Shown here: positions 33,678-45,920 of the stretch, piece by piece
Layout: every line of letters starts with the position of its first letter
Numbering within the stretch: the first letter of the stretch is position 1
From: Muscardinus avellanarius
Taxonomy: Eukaryota; Chordata; Mammalia; Rodentia; Gliridae
Assembly (NCBI GenBank): GCA_963383645.1
Contig: OY726561.1
Location: 29,864,826-29,928,825, forward strand
Reading direction: 5' to 3'
Length of the DNA: 64,000 nucleotides
Notes under the pieces: model-generated
What the model saw: only the letters and a program-made list of their open reading frames with translations
Told to the model about the DNA's origin: nothing
The model's database searches: none
Translations under genes and position numbers: made by a program

Positions 33678-34868
33678 TACCTGCCCTTGAATAGATGATG
33701 TTATAGTTATATAATCCTAGAAGACAAGATAAAATGTATAGGTCAAATATATATAGTCAGGTATAAAGTGCAAAGTAAGATGCATTCATATGATAATAGT
33801 GAACTATAAGTAAATTTATGAACATTTTACTTATGTAACACCACACATCCAGATATATAGAAAATATCCAGGATACTGATTGGATTCTATATTGAATGCA
33901 GATAGTTAGCAATGTTTATTGCTGCATTTGTTCATATAACAACTACGAGGCTATATGTAATCTTTAATTGTCTGATTAGGTTGGGCTAGCAAGGGAAATG
34001 ACGATCTTAGGAAATTATATGCATTCTCTCTTCTCATTATATGTCTCACATGTCTCACCATTTTCAAGTTTTGGAAATGTTATTATATCAGTCAAGGTAG
34101 GATAGGTACAGGAAGTAAGCAGGAATCATGGAAATAAAAGCATCTTCCATCACATATTGAACTCATATTACCACTTGGATGAATTTCAAACCCATTGGCT
34201 GTGGTGCTCTATCTATATATTAATTTAATTCTAAATAGCAGTTTGGGAAACTCTGATGTTGCTGACAAGGCTTATAATGATGATTCACAAGAAAAACCTA
34301 TTTGTTTCAGTATATTTGCTTGTTTGTGAATCATTCTTCCTGTTAGATTACTGAGCAGAAGGAATTGTAAAACCACAGGGGAACGGTTTAAGTGGGATAA
34401 TGCAGACATTAGAGAATGATTAACAGTAATTTCACAAAGGTGGAAGGTAAGCTGCTCATTTTTATGGAATGGAACAAATGTGTTTGGAATGATTAACAAA
34501 ATAAAATGTGAAAAAATAGAAACATGTAGCCACTCAGTTCTATTTGGGTAACAAACCATATGATATATAAATGCAAATTCTCCCCCCCAAATTCACATAT
34601 TTAACATTATTTAATGTTAAACTTCAGCTAGAATGTGGCAGACAACCAAGACAGAACATAAAAACCACAGTGCTTAAATGCCAGACATCCCATTTAGTTA
34701 AAAAGCAGTTTATGTGCTGTGTACTTTTTCTTGAAATTTTTTTACCCTGCATAAACCAGCCTAATTCAGTATTCAACAATGGAATTTTAAGAAAGTCCAA
34801 ACCTTCTCCATAACTAATAGGTCACACATGAATCCTGAGAGCTTCCAATTATTTTGTAAAGTAAGGAC
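33678..34868. other. Single-copy DNA
   Basis: No supported gene or repeat. Confidence 0.5.
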
Positions 34869-34899
34869 CCATTCATTCATTCATTCATTCATTCATTCC
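34869..34899. repeat. (ATTC)n microsatellite
   Basis: Seven ATTC tetramers, possibly from the 'attcattcattcaacaaatatt' motif of ancient mammalian repeats, since the following sequence keeps some resemblance to it. Confidence 0.85.
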
Positions 34900-35040
34900 A
34901 TATATACTTAAATGCAATTCTGTGTGGAACACTCTCTTAAGTGTTGTGAGAAATTATAAGGCATCTATATAAAGTGTTGTCCTAGTGAAGGTAGGTAAGA
35001 ACATGTCTCTTTAAAGGACTTTCATTACTATCTGGAGATC

Positions 35041-35067
35041 CTTATTTAATTAAGTTAATTAAATAAG
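35041..35067. repeat. AT-rich near-perfect palindrome
   Basis: CTTATTTAATTAA / TTAATTAAATAAG arms around a single centre base form a 27-bp inverted repeat. No function is implied. Confidence 0.7.
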
Positions 35068-35212
35068 ATCCTTAATTAATTAAATTAAGCTTTAATTTCC
35101 AGAGAGCTACTACTGAAACTTTCTAACATGACTTCTAATATCAGTCAAGGATCTCTTCCTCTTTGTTTTCTTGCCTCTGTTCAGAGGCAAATGGGTCCCA
35201 AGAACTTCTTTG

Positions 35213-35972
35213 AATTATGTGGCCATGAACATAGAACCACAAGCATTCGTTTGATAGTTTGGTTTCCATTTTTTAGGGTAAATACCCAGAAGTCGTATTG
35301 CTAGATCATATGTCAGGTTAAATTCCATTCTTCTGAGGATCCTCCATACTGTTTTCTAAAGTGGTTGCACTAATTTGCAATCCCATCAACAATGTATTAG
35401 AGTTCCCACTTATCTACACCCTCATCAGCATTTGTTATTGTTTGTGTTTTTGTGTTTTTAATGATTGCCATTCTAATTGGAGTTAGGTGATATCTTAGGG
35501 TAGTTTTGATTTGCATCTCTCTGATTGCTAGTGATGTTGGACATTTCTTTTCATACATTTCTTGGCCATTTGAATTTCTTGTTTTGTGAAGTGTCTGTTT
35601 AGTTCACTTGCCCATTTTTTGATTGGGTTATTTATTTTCGTAGCTGTGAGTTTCTTGATATTCTCTCCCTAATATGCAGAAGCTAGGGAGGAAAAGGGTC
35701 ATAAGAGGAACTCTAGACTAAGAAGGAAAAATGATAGATAAGCAAATATGGCTACCTAACTGAAGGGGATGGGATTCCCTAATGTGCATAATGTACATTC
35801 ATAACCATATCAAAGTTAATCAGTAAGCCAAACATGAGCAGGAGGGAGAGGAGAGGGAATGGGGTGGAAAATGGGGAAATAAGTGATGTGCGCATGTATG
35901 CCTCTACTATCTTGTACACCATTAAGGTTTATGACAACAATGCACCAAAAACAAACTTAAAAAATAGAGTAA
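35213..35972 (+). mobile_element. Twin-primed (5'-inverted) L1 insertion
   Basis: 35213-35662 is antisense L1 ORF2 C-terminal sequence, then the orientation flips and 35663-35972 is sense L1 3'UTR with an A-rich end. A 13-bp TSD AAGAACTTCTTTG lies at 35200-35212 and 35973-35985, directly against both ends. This is the classic product of twin priming, with a stretch of roughly 200 bases lost at the inversion joint. Confidence 0.88.
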
Positions 35973-35985
35973 AAGAACTTCTTTG

Positions 35986-36548
35986 GAGTACTATTGTTAG
36001 ACTTTTGTAACAAAGAACCCCATAAGATTAGATCTGATCTGTCTTTACCTGACCCTAGCCTATGAATCAGAAGAACTAAATGAAGGTGCACTAGAATCTG
36101 TGTAATATAACAGAGGTGCAGTCCTTGGAAGAGTCAGGTTGCTCTTCAACCTTAAGCCCTTGCTAATAGGATTGTGACCCACAGAACATAGCATGAGCAT
36201 TGCCTGAGAGCTTCTGAGAAAAGCAGGATGTCAGTGTCCACCTCAGACATAATGAACAGAATCTGTGTCCAGACACACACTGGAAACTGAGAAGCACTAT
36301 TTTTAACTTTTGAATGACAAATTAATCAAAAAGCCCTCTCTTACATTCTTAATTTAAGTTATAGATTAATTAAGACACAACTCATCAGAGTATGATTAAT
36401 GAAGTCTTGGGTTCAATACATAAAGTCACCTTAGGGCAGGATTGCAAATTGAAATGATGTTTCTGTAATGCCTAGAACAGTGTTATCATAGAGTAAACAC
36501 TAAGTGGATTTGTATTGAATCAATTTATGCATCTGCCTGGCATAAAAT
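35986..36548. other. Single-copy DNA with a possible ancient repeat
   Basis: About 36440-36525 ('gcctagaacagtgttatc...gtaaacactaagtgg') faintly resembles a MIR-type tail. Otherwise nothing was recognised. Confidence 0.4.
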
Positions 36549-36561
36549 AGAGTTCTCTCTA

Positions 36562-36743
36562 GCCTGACGTGGTGGTGCACACTTGTAATCCCGGTGCTGG
36601 AGACAGGAGGATCACGCAGGTTCAAAGCCAGCCTCACTGGCTTAAGAGACCCTGTTTCCAAATAAAAATATAAACAAATAGGAGTGTAGCCCAGGGGTAG
36701 AAGGGTTTCCTGGAACCCTAGTACCACCAAAAAATAAAAAAAA
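36562..36743 (+). repeat. B1/ID dimer SINE with 13-bp TSD
   Basis: 'gcctgacgtggtggtgcacac', a B-box-like 'aggttcaaagcc', then the ID half 'ggagtgtagcccaggggtag' and an A-rich tail. AGAGTTCTCTCTA flanks it at 36549-36561 and 36744-36756. It is a fairly recent subtype A insertion. Confidence 0.93.
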
Positions 36744-36756
36744 AGAGTTCTCTCTA

Positions 36757-37682
36757 TATGTGGTATATACTTGTTAAAAACACATTCATAATAAAAATTT
36801 GGCATTTCAGTCTCCATTGCCTAATTCCTAAAATATATTTTCATCAATCAAATAAATTTTTATATAAATGTATTTCATTCAGTCAATATCTAATATTTAA
36901 AAACTTCACTATTTCCTTCACTAGAAACTTAGAATTAAAGAATGCAAAGTGGTTTCCCCTGCCTTCAAGGTGTTTGCACTCTGGTTTACTGGTTAACTAT
37001 ACAAAATAAATTCTCTGGTTTACTGGTTAACTATACAAAATAAATTCTATGATAAAACCATATAAATATGCAGTAGAAATATAGGAAGATAATTTCATTT
37101 TCTTACTAATATATACCATGAATGGCCTTTCCAAAGCAATGTTTTAAGTGAGATTTAGTGGTTGAGTAATAATTTAAGTCAAAAAAGTTTGAGAGCATCC
37201 TAGGTGAAGGAATACAAGTATAAGAGAGCTTATAAAGTAATTTATTTTAGGAGTTTGTGCAAAATGGATAAAGGAGGCATGAGACTGAGCAAGATGTCAA
37301 CATTCTGACCAAGCAAATCTTTCCCTGGCTTACTGAGCAGGAGTCTGTATATAGCAGTCAGGAATCGCAGATTTCATAGAAGAACTTTAATTACAATGTG
37401 CTATGGTCTGATGTGCATACTGTAGAAAGGGTGATGAGTGAAGGAGGATTACAACCAGAGTCAGAAGACAAATTAGAAAACTATTATAATACTCTATTTT
37501 AGAAATCATTAAGAACTTGAACCATGACCAGAAAGCAGAGGTGGGAGGGGAATGGCTAAGATTCTCTCCTTGAACAAACTCTCCTCAGGCACCCCTGAAT
37601 TCTTTTTTAACCAGGCTTCAGCTAATGGACACCCATGTTTGTCCCTTCGTTGTATAATTTTAGCAATAATTTTTCCATTCAA
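36757..37682. other. Single-copy DNA with a 34-bp tandem duplication
   Basis: No gene recognised. The tandem repeat is described separately. 37500-37682 may belong to an unidentified repeat. Confidence 0.45.
36980..37047. repeat. 34-bp tandem duplication (2 copies)
   Basis: A unit beginning 'tctggtttactggttaac' is present at 36980-37013 and again at 37014-37047 without visible changes, so it is recent or slippage-maintained. Confidence 0.92.
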
Positions 37683-37841
37683 AAACATATCAGAGTCAAT
37701 CACTAAGCCAAACATGAGAGGGACGGAAGGGGGAGGGAATGGGGAAGAAATTGGGGAAGGGCTAAATGAGTGATGTGTGCATGCACGTCTCTACCATTTT
37801 GTACTCCATTAAGATGTATGACCATAATGCATCAATAAATT
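37683..37841 (+). mobile_element. Truncated L1 3'UTR
   Basis: 'aaacatatcagagtcaatcac...gggagggaatgggg...gaccataatgcatcaataaa' is the common L1 3' end, truncated to about 160 bases. Confidence 0.85.
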
Positions 37842-37983
37842 TTTTTTTTAATTCTGTTTGTGACCCTTAATATCAGATCATTCTTGACATCTGCTTGGGC
37901 TCCTGACCCTCTACTTATCTCCTTTGCTAAATTTCCACTTTGAGTGTGATTTAATTAGGGAACATCTAGAAAGATTATGGCTT

Positions 37984-38164
37984 GGCCGGGCGTGTTGGTG
38001 CACGCTTATAATCCCTTCGCTTGGGAGGCAGAGACTGGAAGATCGCTCAGGTTCGAAGCCAGCCTTGCTGGCTTAAGAGACCCTGTTACCAAATAAAAAA
38101 AGATAAAATAGGTCTCGGAGTGTAGCCTGGAGGTAGAAGGGTTTCCAGGACCCCCAGTACCACC

Positions 38165-38168
<4 letters not shown>
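37984..38168 (+). repeat. B1/ID dimer SINE with (GA)n tail
   Basis: 'gccgggcgtgttggtgcacgc', 'aggttcgaagccagccttgc' and 'ggagtgtagcctggaggtag'. Its tail has become a (GA)n tract. A duplication of the type AAAGATTATGGCTT / AAAGATATTACGGCTT lies outside the SINE plus its microsatellite (about 37970-37983 and 38242-38257). Confidence 0.9.

Positions 38169-38241
<73 letters not shown>
38168..38241. repeat. (GA)n microsatellite at SINE 3' end
   Basis: About 36 GA dinucleotides between the SINE body and its right TSD, so the array grew from the SINE tail. Confidence 0.95.
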
Positions 38242-38246
<5 letters not shown>

Positions 38247-38257
38247 TATTACGGCTT

Positions 38258-38728
38258 ACTGAGGTCGAACTAAGAGATACTCAAATGTTAATCTCCTCAC
38301 AAAAATTGGTTTTGTATTAAAATGCAGTCCTGATTCAGTAGGTTTGAGGTGATACCTAAAACTCTATGATTATAATAAGCCCTAGGTGATACTGAGTTAC
38401 AAACACTGGTCACTAGAAAGTGAACAACAAAATGACCAAAAGTTAACAAATAATAAGTTAACAAATAAGTCATCAGGGTTCTAATGGAATTAGACACAAA
38501 GAAGGTAATGTGGGAATGAGAGTTTCGTCTTTATATCTGTTCCATGAAGGATGCCTCTGAACACCATTCTCCACAGTAACAAAAAGAGACCGGTTCCTTT
38601 GAACAATATTTCTGTGAGCATTGCCCAGTTATGCAATATGTACTGGTCACGCAATCACAGAAATCTTTACTTTTCAGAGTCAGGGAAAGCACAGATCACC
38701 TTGTCAAGTTTGTAAATAAAACCATTAC
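38258..38728. other. Single-copy DNA
   Basis: No recognised feature. Confidence 0.45.
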
Positions 38729-38919
38729 GGCTAGGTATGGTGGCATACACCTGTAATCTCAGCTACTCAGAAGGCTGAGGCATGGGGATCTCGAGTTAGA
38801 GCCCAGTCTGGCAACTTAAAAAGATCCTGTCTCAAAATAAAATAAAATGGACTGGGGATGTAGGTCAATTGTAGAATGCTTGTTTTGCACATGCAAGGCC
38901 TTGCTTGGGTGTAATCACC

Positions 38920-38924
<5 letters not shown>
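38729..38924 (+). repeat. B1/ID dimer SINE, older subtype
   Basis: 'ggctaggtatggtggcatac', 'gctactcagaaggctgaggc', then an ID half 'ggactggggatgtaggtcaa...tgcttgttttgcacatgcaa' that is closer to the ordinary rodent ID element than the other copies. Confidence 0.85.

Positions 38925-38972
<48 letters not shown>
38925..38972. repeat. (CA)n microsatellite at SINE 3' end
   Basis: About 24 CA dinucleotides directly following the SINE's ID half. Confidence 0.95.
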
Positions 38973-38973
<1 letters not shown>

Positions 38974-40755
38974 TGGACTCATAATGATTGTAAAAAGACC
39001 TACAGACAAATCAAGACTCATAAAATAAAGAAAATTGAAAACAAAGAGAAAATATTTACAGCAGTAAGACAGAGAACTAGAGATGAATCCAAGTTCTAAT
39101 GTCAAAACTACCTTACTCTACTCCAATTACTTGTATGTTTCCAATGGAACGTGCTTTTATTTTTAACCATCTAAATAATTGCTCATATTTTTCAGTTCCC
39201 AGAGACACATCCTGACTGTAATTAGAAGAAAAAAATGCTTGTGGTTGAGTGGAATTTAATGCATAAAGCCTAAGTAAAGACATTAGATATAGGTGACAGA
39301 ACACTTAATGTACAATTAAAAGATTGACTGGATATATTTATCATTGGTTTTCTTGCATTAAAAACTAGTGGGTTATTTTAATGAATAATTGTAATTTTAT
39401 CAGACATTTTGGTATTTTGAACAGTAACAATGCAAACAAATTGGAAATTTTATCTGGCCTGAATTCAGCCTTTTAAAAAACCTCTTATTCATTGCTTATG
39501 TACAAAAATTACCTGGGTCAGTTTATTTAGTTATTTAATATTTTAAATAGATTAAAAATATGTGACCACATGCTATTACCTGGCTTTGAAAGTTAAGTAG
39601 GTCTGTTCCTGCTACATAGAAACTTTCTGGACTTGTTCAGCAGGCAGATAGGCAGTGCATAAAAAGAGGATTAAAACTGCTTTCTGTACCCTCAACTTTG
39701 TTGGGGATAACAAAAATCTCCTTCATTCATGTAGCCCAGAGAGTTCTAAAGCATTAACAATTTACCTAGCTTATATATTATAAAAGATAGAAAGTATATA
39801 TTTTTAATTCCAATTTGAATCCAACCACAATGCAAAAAGTACATTGCAAGTTTGATTGGTACAATTCCTGCTGAATGAATAAAATAGGACACTCTCCTGG
39901 AAAAGCTAGTATCCAAAAAACTTGACAATAAAAATCTTATCCAAAGGGGTTAAAAAAGGGTCTTTGGGGAAATGTTCAGCTTTGCAAGAAAGGCACTATC
40001 TTTGATGTGTAAATATTTTCTTTTTTTGAATTTTTCAAGATGAACAACATTGGCTTTTGCAGGGAAAGTTGTTAACAGTTGCTATATATATATACATACA
40101 TACATACATATGACACTGACTGCAGTGTTCCTGAGTTATTTCACCACTGCTTATCATTTGTCCAAAAGAACAGCTTTTAAGAGCTGAGTTCAAACAGGGC
40201 TCATAGTGCTGGCCTGAGGCAAGCTGTCAAGAAGGAAAGTTTGTTGTTCAGTAACTTAAAATTCCTTGGCACCCTATCCCTCATGTGCATTTTTTGCTAT
40301 CGAGAAGTATATGACTTGGTATGGAGAGGAAGGAAGGATTCTATGTATCTTTGTTTTTTTATGAAAATACAAAGATGTTTTACAGAGAAAAAAAAGCTAT
40401 TTCTGAATACATCCATATAATAAGCTACTTAATAGAAAGTCTCTCACAAAACCAAATGAATATGTGACAAGCCTACCACATTTTCTTTAGGGATCATTAT
40501 GCATGTTACATAATGATTGTTAGCTGTGTTTTATATAATATCAATAAATTAATATCATTAGAAATGTTATATTTTAAGAATGTGTCACCTAAAAGCTGAA
40601 ATGAAAACAAGTTTTCAACACAAAAAAATCAATGTAAATGATGAAAATAATCATTTATAAAATACAGAAAAAATATAACAAGTAAAATAATAAAATCAGC
40701 CAAATGAATCTCTATCACTACTCCTCTTCCGGTCTCTGTCTTCTCCCTCCACCCA
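38973..40755. other. Single-copy DNA with a short (TA)(CATA) tract
   Basis: A short TATATA-CATACATACATA run is at about 40082-40110. No gene, exon or repeat family was recognised in the rest. Confidence 0.5.
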
Positions 40756-41203
40756 TTTTTTATTTTATTTTTTGGTACTGGGGATTGTACCTCTGAGTTA
40801 TACCCCCAGCTTTATTTTAATTTTTATTTTGAAATAGTATCTTAGTCGAGCATGGTAGCACATGGCTTGTGATAACAGGCTTGTTATCACAATACTTGGG
40901 AGGCTGAGACAGGAGGACTGTGAGTTTGTGGCCAGCCTCAGCTACTTGGTGAGGCCCTCCACCACTTAGTGAGACCCTGTTTCAAAATAAATAATAAAAA
41001 TTTGGGTTATGGTTTGGGGTATGGCTTAGAGGTAGAATGCCCCTGGGTTCAACCACCCGTACAGAAAAAAAAAAATCAAAAGCAAAAAAATATCATTAAG
41101 TTTCAGAAGGTCTCACTAAGTTGATGAAGTTGACTGGGAACCTGTGATCCTCATGGCTGAGCCTCCAAGTACTGGAATTACAAGTGTACTACACTACGGT
41201 TGG
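40756..41203 (-). repeat. Antisense B1/ID SINE split by another SINE
   Basis: The left part (40756-40843, 'ttttggtactggggattgt...cctctgagttatacccccagc') and right part (about 41090-41203, 'aggtctcactaagttgatg...tggaattacaagtgtactac') form one antisense SINE interrupted by a sense copy. Confidence 0.8.
40845..41075 (+). repeat. Sense B1/ID SINE nested in an antisense SINE
   Basis: 'cgagcatggtagcacatggc', 'gggaggctgagacaggagg', 'gaccctgtttcaaaataa', then the ID half 'ggggtatggcttagaggtag' and an A-run. An inserted 'tgataacaggcttgttatca' palindromic motif in the B1 half is unusual. Confidence 0.85.
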
Positions 41204-42075
41204 TAACCATCCATTCCTTTTGAAATCCTGAAAGTGTCAAAAAAATTCTTAAAAAGGTAAAGAATATCTAAATAAATATTATAATATTAAAAATAAAGTT
41301 GAATTTTAAATGATATGATTAAGGAAGGAACTAACTAGAAGTAGAAGTAGCTTTCCATGACTGGTCTTTAGCTATTATCCTAAATTCTAAGGGTATGGTC
41401 TAAGATCCCCTTGCCTTACTTAGAATTATCTGCCGGATTATTTGATACACAGATTTTGGAACCCTGACAAAGGCTTCTGTATCAGTAGAGCCTTTATTAA
41501 AGATTCTGTTGATAAACAGAATACAAGATACAGAAAGAAATGTTCCCTGAAGTTCTTAGATACATCATTGCTTGAAAACCTCTTCATGATTCTGCTCTAG
41601 AGTCAACTGGCTTCATGGCTCAACCTCTAAAGCAAATGGTCTTCCTTTCCTCACACTGTAGAAAGGTAAAAATTTCATGTTTCTTTACAAAGCACTAGTT
41701 ATTTATCTGTTTTCAAGTTATCTGTTCCTGAAACTGGTTAGGAACCAAAAAGATACAGTTTAACTTTTGCAGAAAGTTTCTTAATTTCATAGATTTATCT
41801 CCATTGTGATGTTCTAAGCCTACTAAGTGTCAAATACCCAAAATACCAACACAAAAAGCTTTGACAAACCAAATTGGTTTTTTTGCCTGTTAGCATAAGA
41901 GAGACCATTACCCTATTGAGTCTTAGTAGTGTTTCAAGAAAGCAAGTGTCAGGAAAGAATATTTCTAGCCTTTGGAGTAGATTTTAGGGCACTTAGTTTT
42001 TGATGGGAAACTGAAGAGGCTTGGATGCTGTTTATGACAAAATACTTTTGTACTCCTAGACTTAAAAAAAGGAAA
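41204..42075. other. Single-copy DNA
   Basis: No recognised feature. Confidence 0.45.
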
Positions 42076-42076
42076 G

Positions 42077-42300
42077 TTTTTTTTTTTTTTTTGAGGGAGC
42101 TGGTGATTTAAACTACTGGCATTCTACTTCTGAGTGTAACACTTCCAGTCCTATTTTATTTTTTATTTGGAGACAGGGTCTTACTAAGTTGCTGAGAGCC
42201 TTGGCAAGTTGCTGAGGTTGGATCTGAACCTGTGATCCTACTGTTTCAGTGTTTTAGCCTCACAAGTACTGAGCTTATAGTTTTGTGCCACCATGTCTAG
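42077..42300 (-). repeat. Diverged B1/ID dimer SINE
   Basis: T-run, 'gagctggtgatttaaactac', 'gagacagggtcttactaagt' and 'gttttgtgccaccatgtctagc'. It is older than most copies. Confidence 0.82.
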
Positions 42301-45300
42301 CTAGGAAGCTTCTTGAAGTAAGTCTTTGTAGGTAAAACGAGGCTCGATGAGTGATTCATTGGCTCAGGTGAGTAATTCATTGTTCTGATAGGAGAGCAAA
42401 ATAATTGCCCAGACAAGTTTGTTTGTGGGAATTTTCCTAAGCAAACAACAAAGCTGCTTATTGAATTATAACCTTATCTTCTTGGGCAAGAATTTTGAGG
42501 AACAAATAGTTAAGTAATGTTAATGTGGGTGACTTCAGTTTTCACTAACAATTTCTAGTCTCTCTGGATGTAAGTAGTCTCATTTCTCAAATCAAAGGAG
42601 ACATAGAATTTTCATGGGGATTTCTTCATTCTAATTTCTTAGAGAACTTCACTCAACACATATTTTTATTATTTAGTAAGAGATAACAGATTGAAACACA
42701 GATATTGCTACTGTCCTCCACACATTCACTGTGACAAACAGCAACCAATCATACTTTCCTTTCCCACCTTCTCATTGTAAACTTGGATTCGGGATCTTTT
42801 CCAAAGTGACATTTAAGGTAACCATTTTTACTCCATCAGAGTAACCACTCTAATTGCAACCTAAGGAACTGTGTTAGTATTTGGAGACTATGGAGTTCAA
42901 ATATTATATTCTCAAGGAATTTGAAGTTAAGAAATATTCCCAGGTAGTATACTGGTGACATTGCTCTGTGGGAGCAAAGCCAACATGAACATGTGTAGTC
43001 AAAAGTAAGTCTAACTAGAGGGCTGGCAGAAGTTGTAAGTAGCTGTTGACACTAAAGCATGTTACACTTCTGTGATAGGACATGAGGAAATGACCGAATC
43101 ATGAAAATCTGGGAATGAAGGATTCATAGTTGTGAATATGTTACGAAGTGGTGATTCCTCGGTTCTTGTCCTCCCCAAATAGAGATTTTAGTGAAAGATA
43201 CAGCTAGGATTTCTTTAGTAATATGAATGGAACATCACTAGAAAAGCATCCCTGTACTAGGAAGGTGAAAGTATGACCCAGAAAATGTGGAGTGGCCAAT
43301 GCCAAGGAAAGGAGTAGCCTAGTGTCTTTCTGCTGGTGGATTTTTATATTTGATCTGGAAAACTTCTTGTGTCTTAGGTATTTGGGGAAGTTACTGCTAT
43401 TTCGTGCCAGAGCTTAGTTCATCTGCACTGATTATGCCGTGTCAGGAAATTTTCCATCACTACATCAGTGAAACCTATGAGGTGGGGGGTCAAGACCTCA
43501 ATGATATTGCAATGAACCTCAGGTCATATAAAGGACAGTGCCTTAGTGCTTTTCACAAACTACAAAGTTGGAAACCCCCTTGGGTTGGTTATACCTGTTT
43601 TTTTTTTCTTTTTAGGTTTAAGAAAGTTGTATATGGCCATATAGAGAGAGGCTTGTGGGAAGGGTTCTCCATCACTTGAGGTAGAATGATCTTTCCTAAA
43701 CCCAAGTGGAGTGAGCACTATCCCTCCAATTTTATCCCCACCTGACTAACTACCTAATGCTTCAAGAATATATCTGGAAGGGAATAAAAGATTCTGTAAA
43801 TGCAGAGAATATTTTAAAAGCCACTGTAGAAACTTAGGAAGGACATACTGTAGGAACAGATTAAGCAAGTAATCGGTAGACTGGAAAGAAAGAGGTGGGT
43901 GGAAAAAATACACTAGTGATGTAGAACTGAGAAGTTTTGACCTTCATGGTTAGTTGTAAAAAAGCAAACAGAGAAGAAAAGCATAAGTAAAACTCATTTT
44001 TCAATGACTTTTAAGAGTAAATTAAAAATTTTAAACAACAAAAAGTTTCAATAGAAATTCAATATCCGTGAGAAAAAAAGATTTGAGAGGTATTAAATCA
44101 TTTGTAGAGTATTTTTGTTGTTGTTTCTGTCTGCTTTATTTCTCTTCCGTTGGAAAATTACTTCTTTCCTACTCCATGTGACTTTTGTAAAATATAAAAC
44201 ATGAGACTAGGCCCCTCTTGAACCACAGGACTGCCATGTATTGTGTATCCTACACTAGATCAGTTAATGATACCCTACTGAGAATTTGATTCTTAGGTTG
44301 TGATAGGTAAGTATAACTCAGGATCAGAATGGCAAACCTGAAGAGAATTTTGGGTGTTAAATATAACCTACTTCTTAACCATCTGAAAATTCTTATAGGT
44401 TTCAAGCTATCCAATGAGATCTGAAGCCAACACAATTCCCTGAGACTGTATTAGGCAGTGCAGAGACCCAGCAAATATTGTTTAACTACTTGCTCCAGGC
44501 TGTTCTCGGCCCTAGAAGTTAAGATTGCAGAACAATTACATTAAAAACTAAGGGCTTGATCACTGATGCTCACTTCAATGCCCTTACCTCATCATGCCCA
44601 CTAATCTAAGACTATTATATAGATATAATATAAATTATTGTATTATAAATTATTTATGAATTCTGCCTTATAGTTCCCTGCTTTTCCAATCTGCTTTAAA
44701 GTCAGAGTATCTGTTACTGAATCAGATTCCCAGCCTGTTGATTGCTCCAAATACAAATATTTGGGAGTCCAGTGTTTTTAATAAGGAAGCAGGTTTATAC
44801 ATATCTGGCAATTTTAAGAAGAGAAAATGGTTTTTCACTTCAAAGCTCTATCTTGGGGTGCTGAGGGGCATGAAGAACTTTTATGAGGAGTTTAAGGTGG
44901 CGTGATGAGACCATGGGGCCAGGGAGCCACCCACTGAAGGGGGTATTTTTTATATATGATAAATGTCTCTATTTTTCTCCTCTCCAGATCATTGCAATGG
45001 TCTGACCTCCTGGGAGGAGTTCGGGCATTGTCTTTTTAGACAGACACATTCCTTTTCTGCAAGTTAATTAATATGCTTTGTCTTAGTCAATGACATGGCA
45101 AATGCTACTTATCACAGAATTGAAGAAAGGAGGGGGCGTTACAGAGGTCACCAGATGTTCTGAATTCTAAAGAGAGATCATTTTGCAGATAACATCTTGA
45201 CCATCTAGGTGAGGCTTCTGCTTAGCCAAAGATTAGGAAGGGTCAAAAGGATAGAAAGGTGGAGTGTTAAGGACAGCTTCAGTGTAGTCCTTGTCACATA

Positions 45301-45912
45301 TCCAAGCCCTAAAACCATATTTTTATCTTCCTTTGAGGATCTCCCTTCAGAGAACCTGATAATACAGTATGAAGTTGTTGGATTTCTTTAGTGTATTAGA
45401 TATCATAAACTTAGATTTGCTTGATAAACAGGCTTTTCTGGTATTTCTCTGAGGAACCAAAAGTTAATATAAGTAAACAACCAACAAATCTTTTTTTATT
45501 TTTTTGATAAATTAGACAAAATAAAATTCCATAGTTTGTCATCTATAAACAAAAATGGCTAAATATATCATGAATCATCATACATACTCATGGAATATCA
45601 TTTTATAGTAATTTATCCTATAAAATTGGACTATAAATTTTTAGAAATCAGGAAATTTGCTATAGTGGGGATTAATATTAAATAATATGGAATAAAAAGA
45701 AACAGATAACTTACTATTTTATCCCTTCTCTTTCAGTTACTACTTATTGCCTTCATAAAAGATTGGAGATTTGCTTCTATGAAGGCAATAAATAGTAAAT
45801 AATTTTTGTTGTTGTTTGTAGGCAGTAGAAATTGATTTTGCCTAATATATCTTTAAAACAAAAGCATGATATATTTATAGGTTATTGGGATTGATTATCT
45901 TGTTGACACCAA
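42301..45912. other. 3.6-kb single-copy stretch
   Basis: No repeat family or gene was recognised. The longest open frame (43350-43679, 109 codons) has no motif, no splice context and an unremarkable composition, so it is treated as fortuitous. Confidence 0.5.
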
Positions 45913-45920
45913 AGATTTCT

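Noticed and set aside
43350..43679. 109-codon plus-strand open frame
   Set aside because: No recognised domain, no splice or promoter context and ordinary AT-rich composition. Length is compatible with chance.
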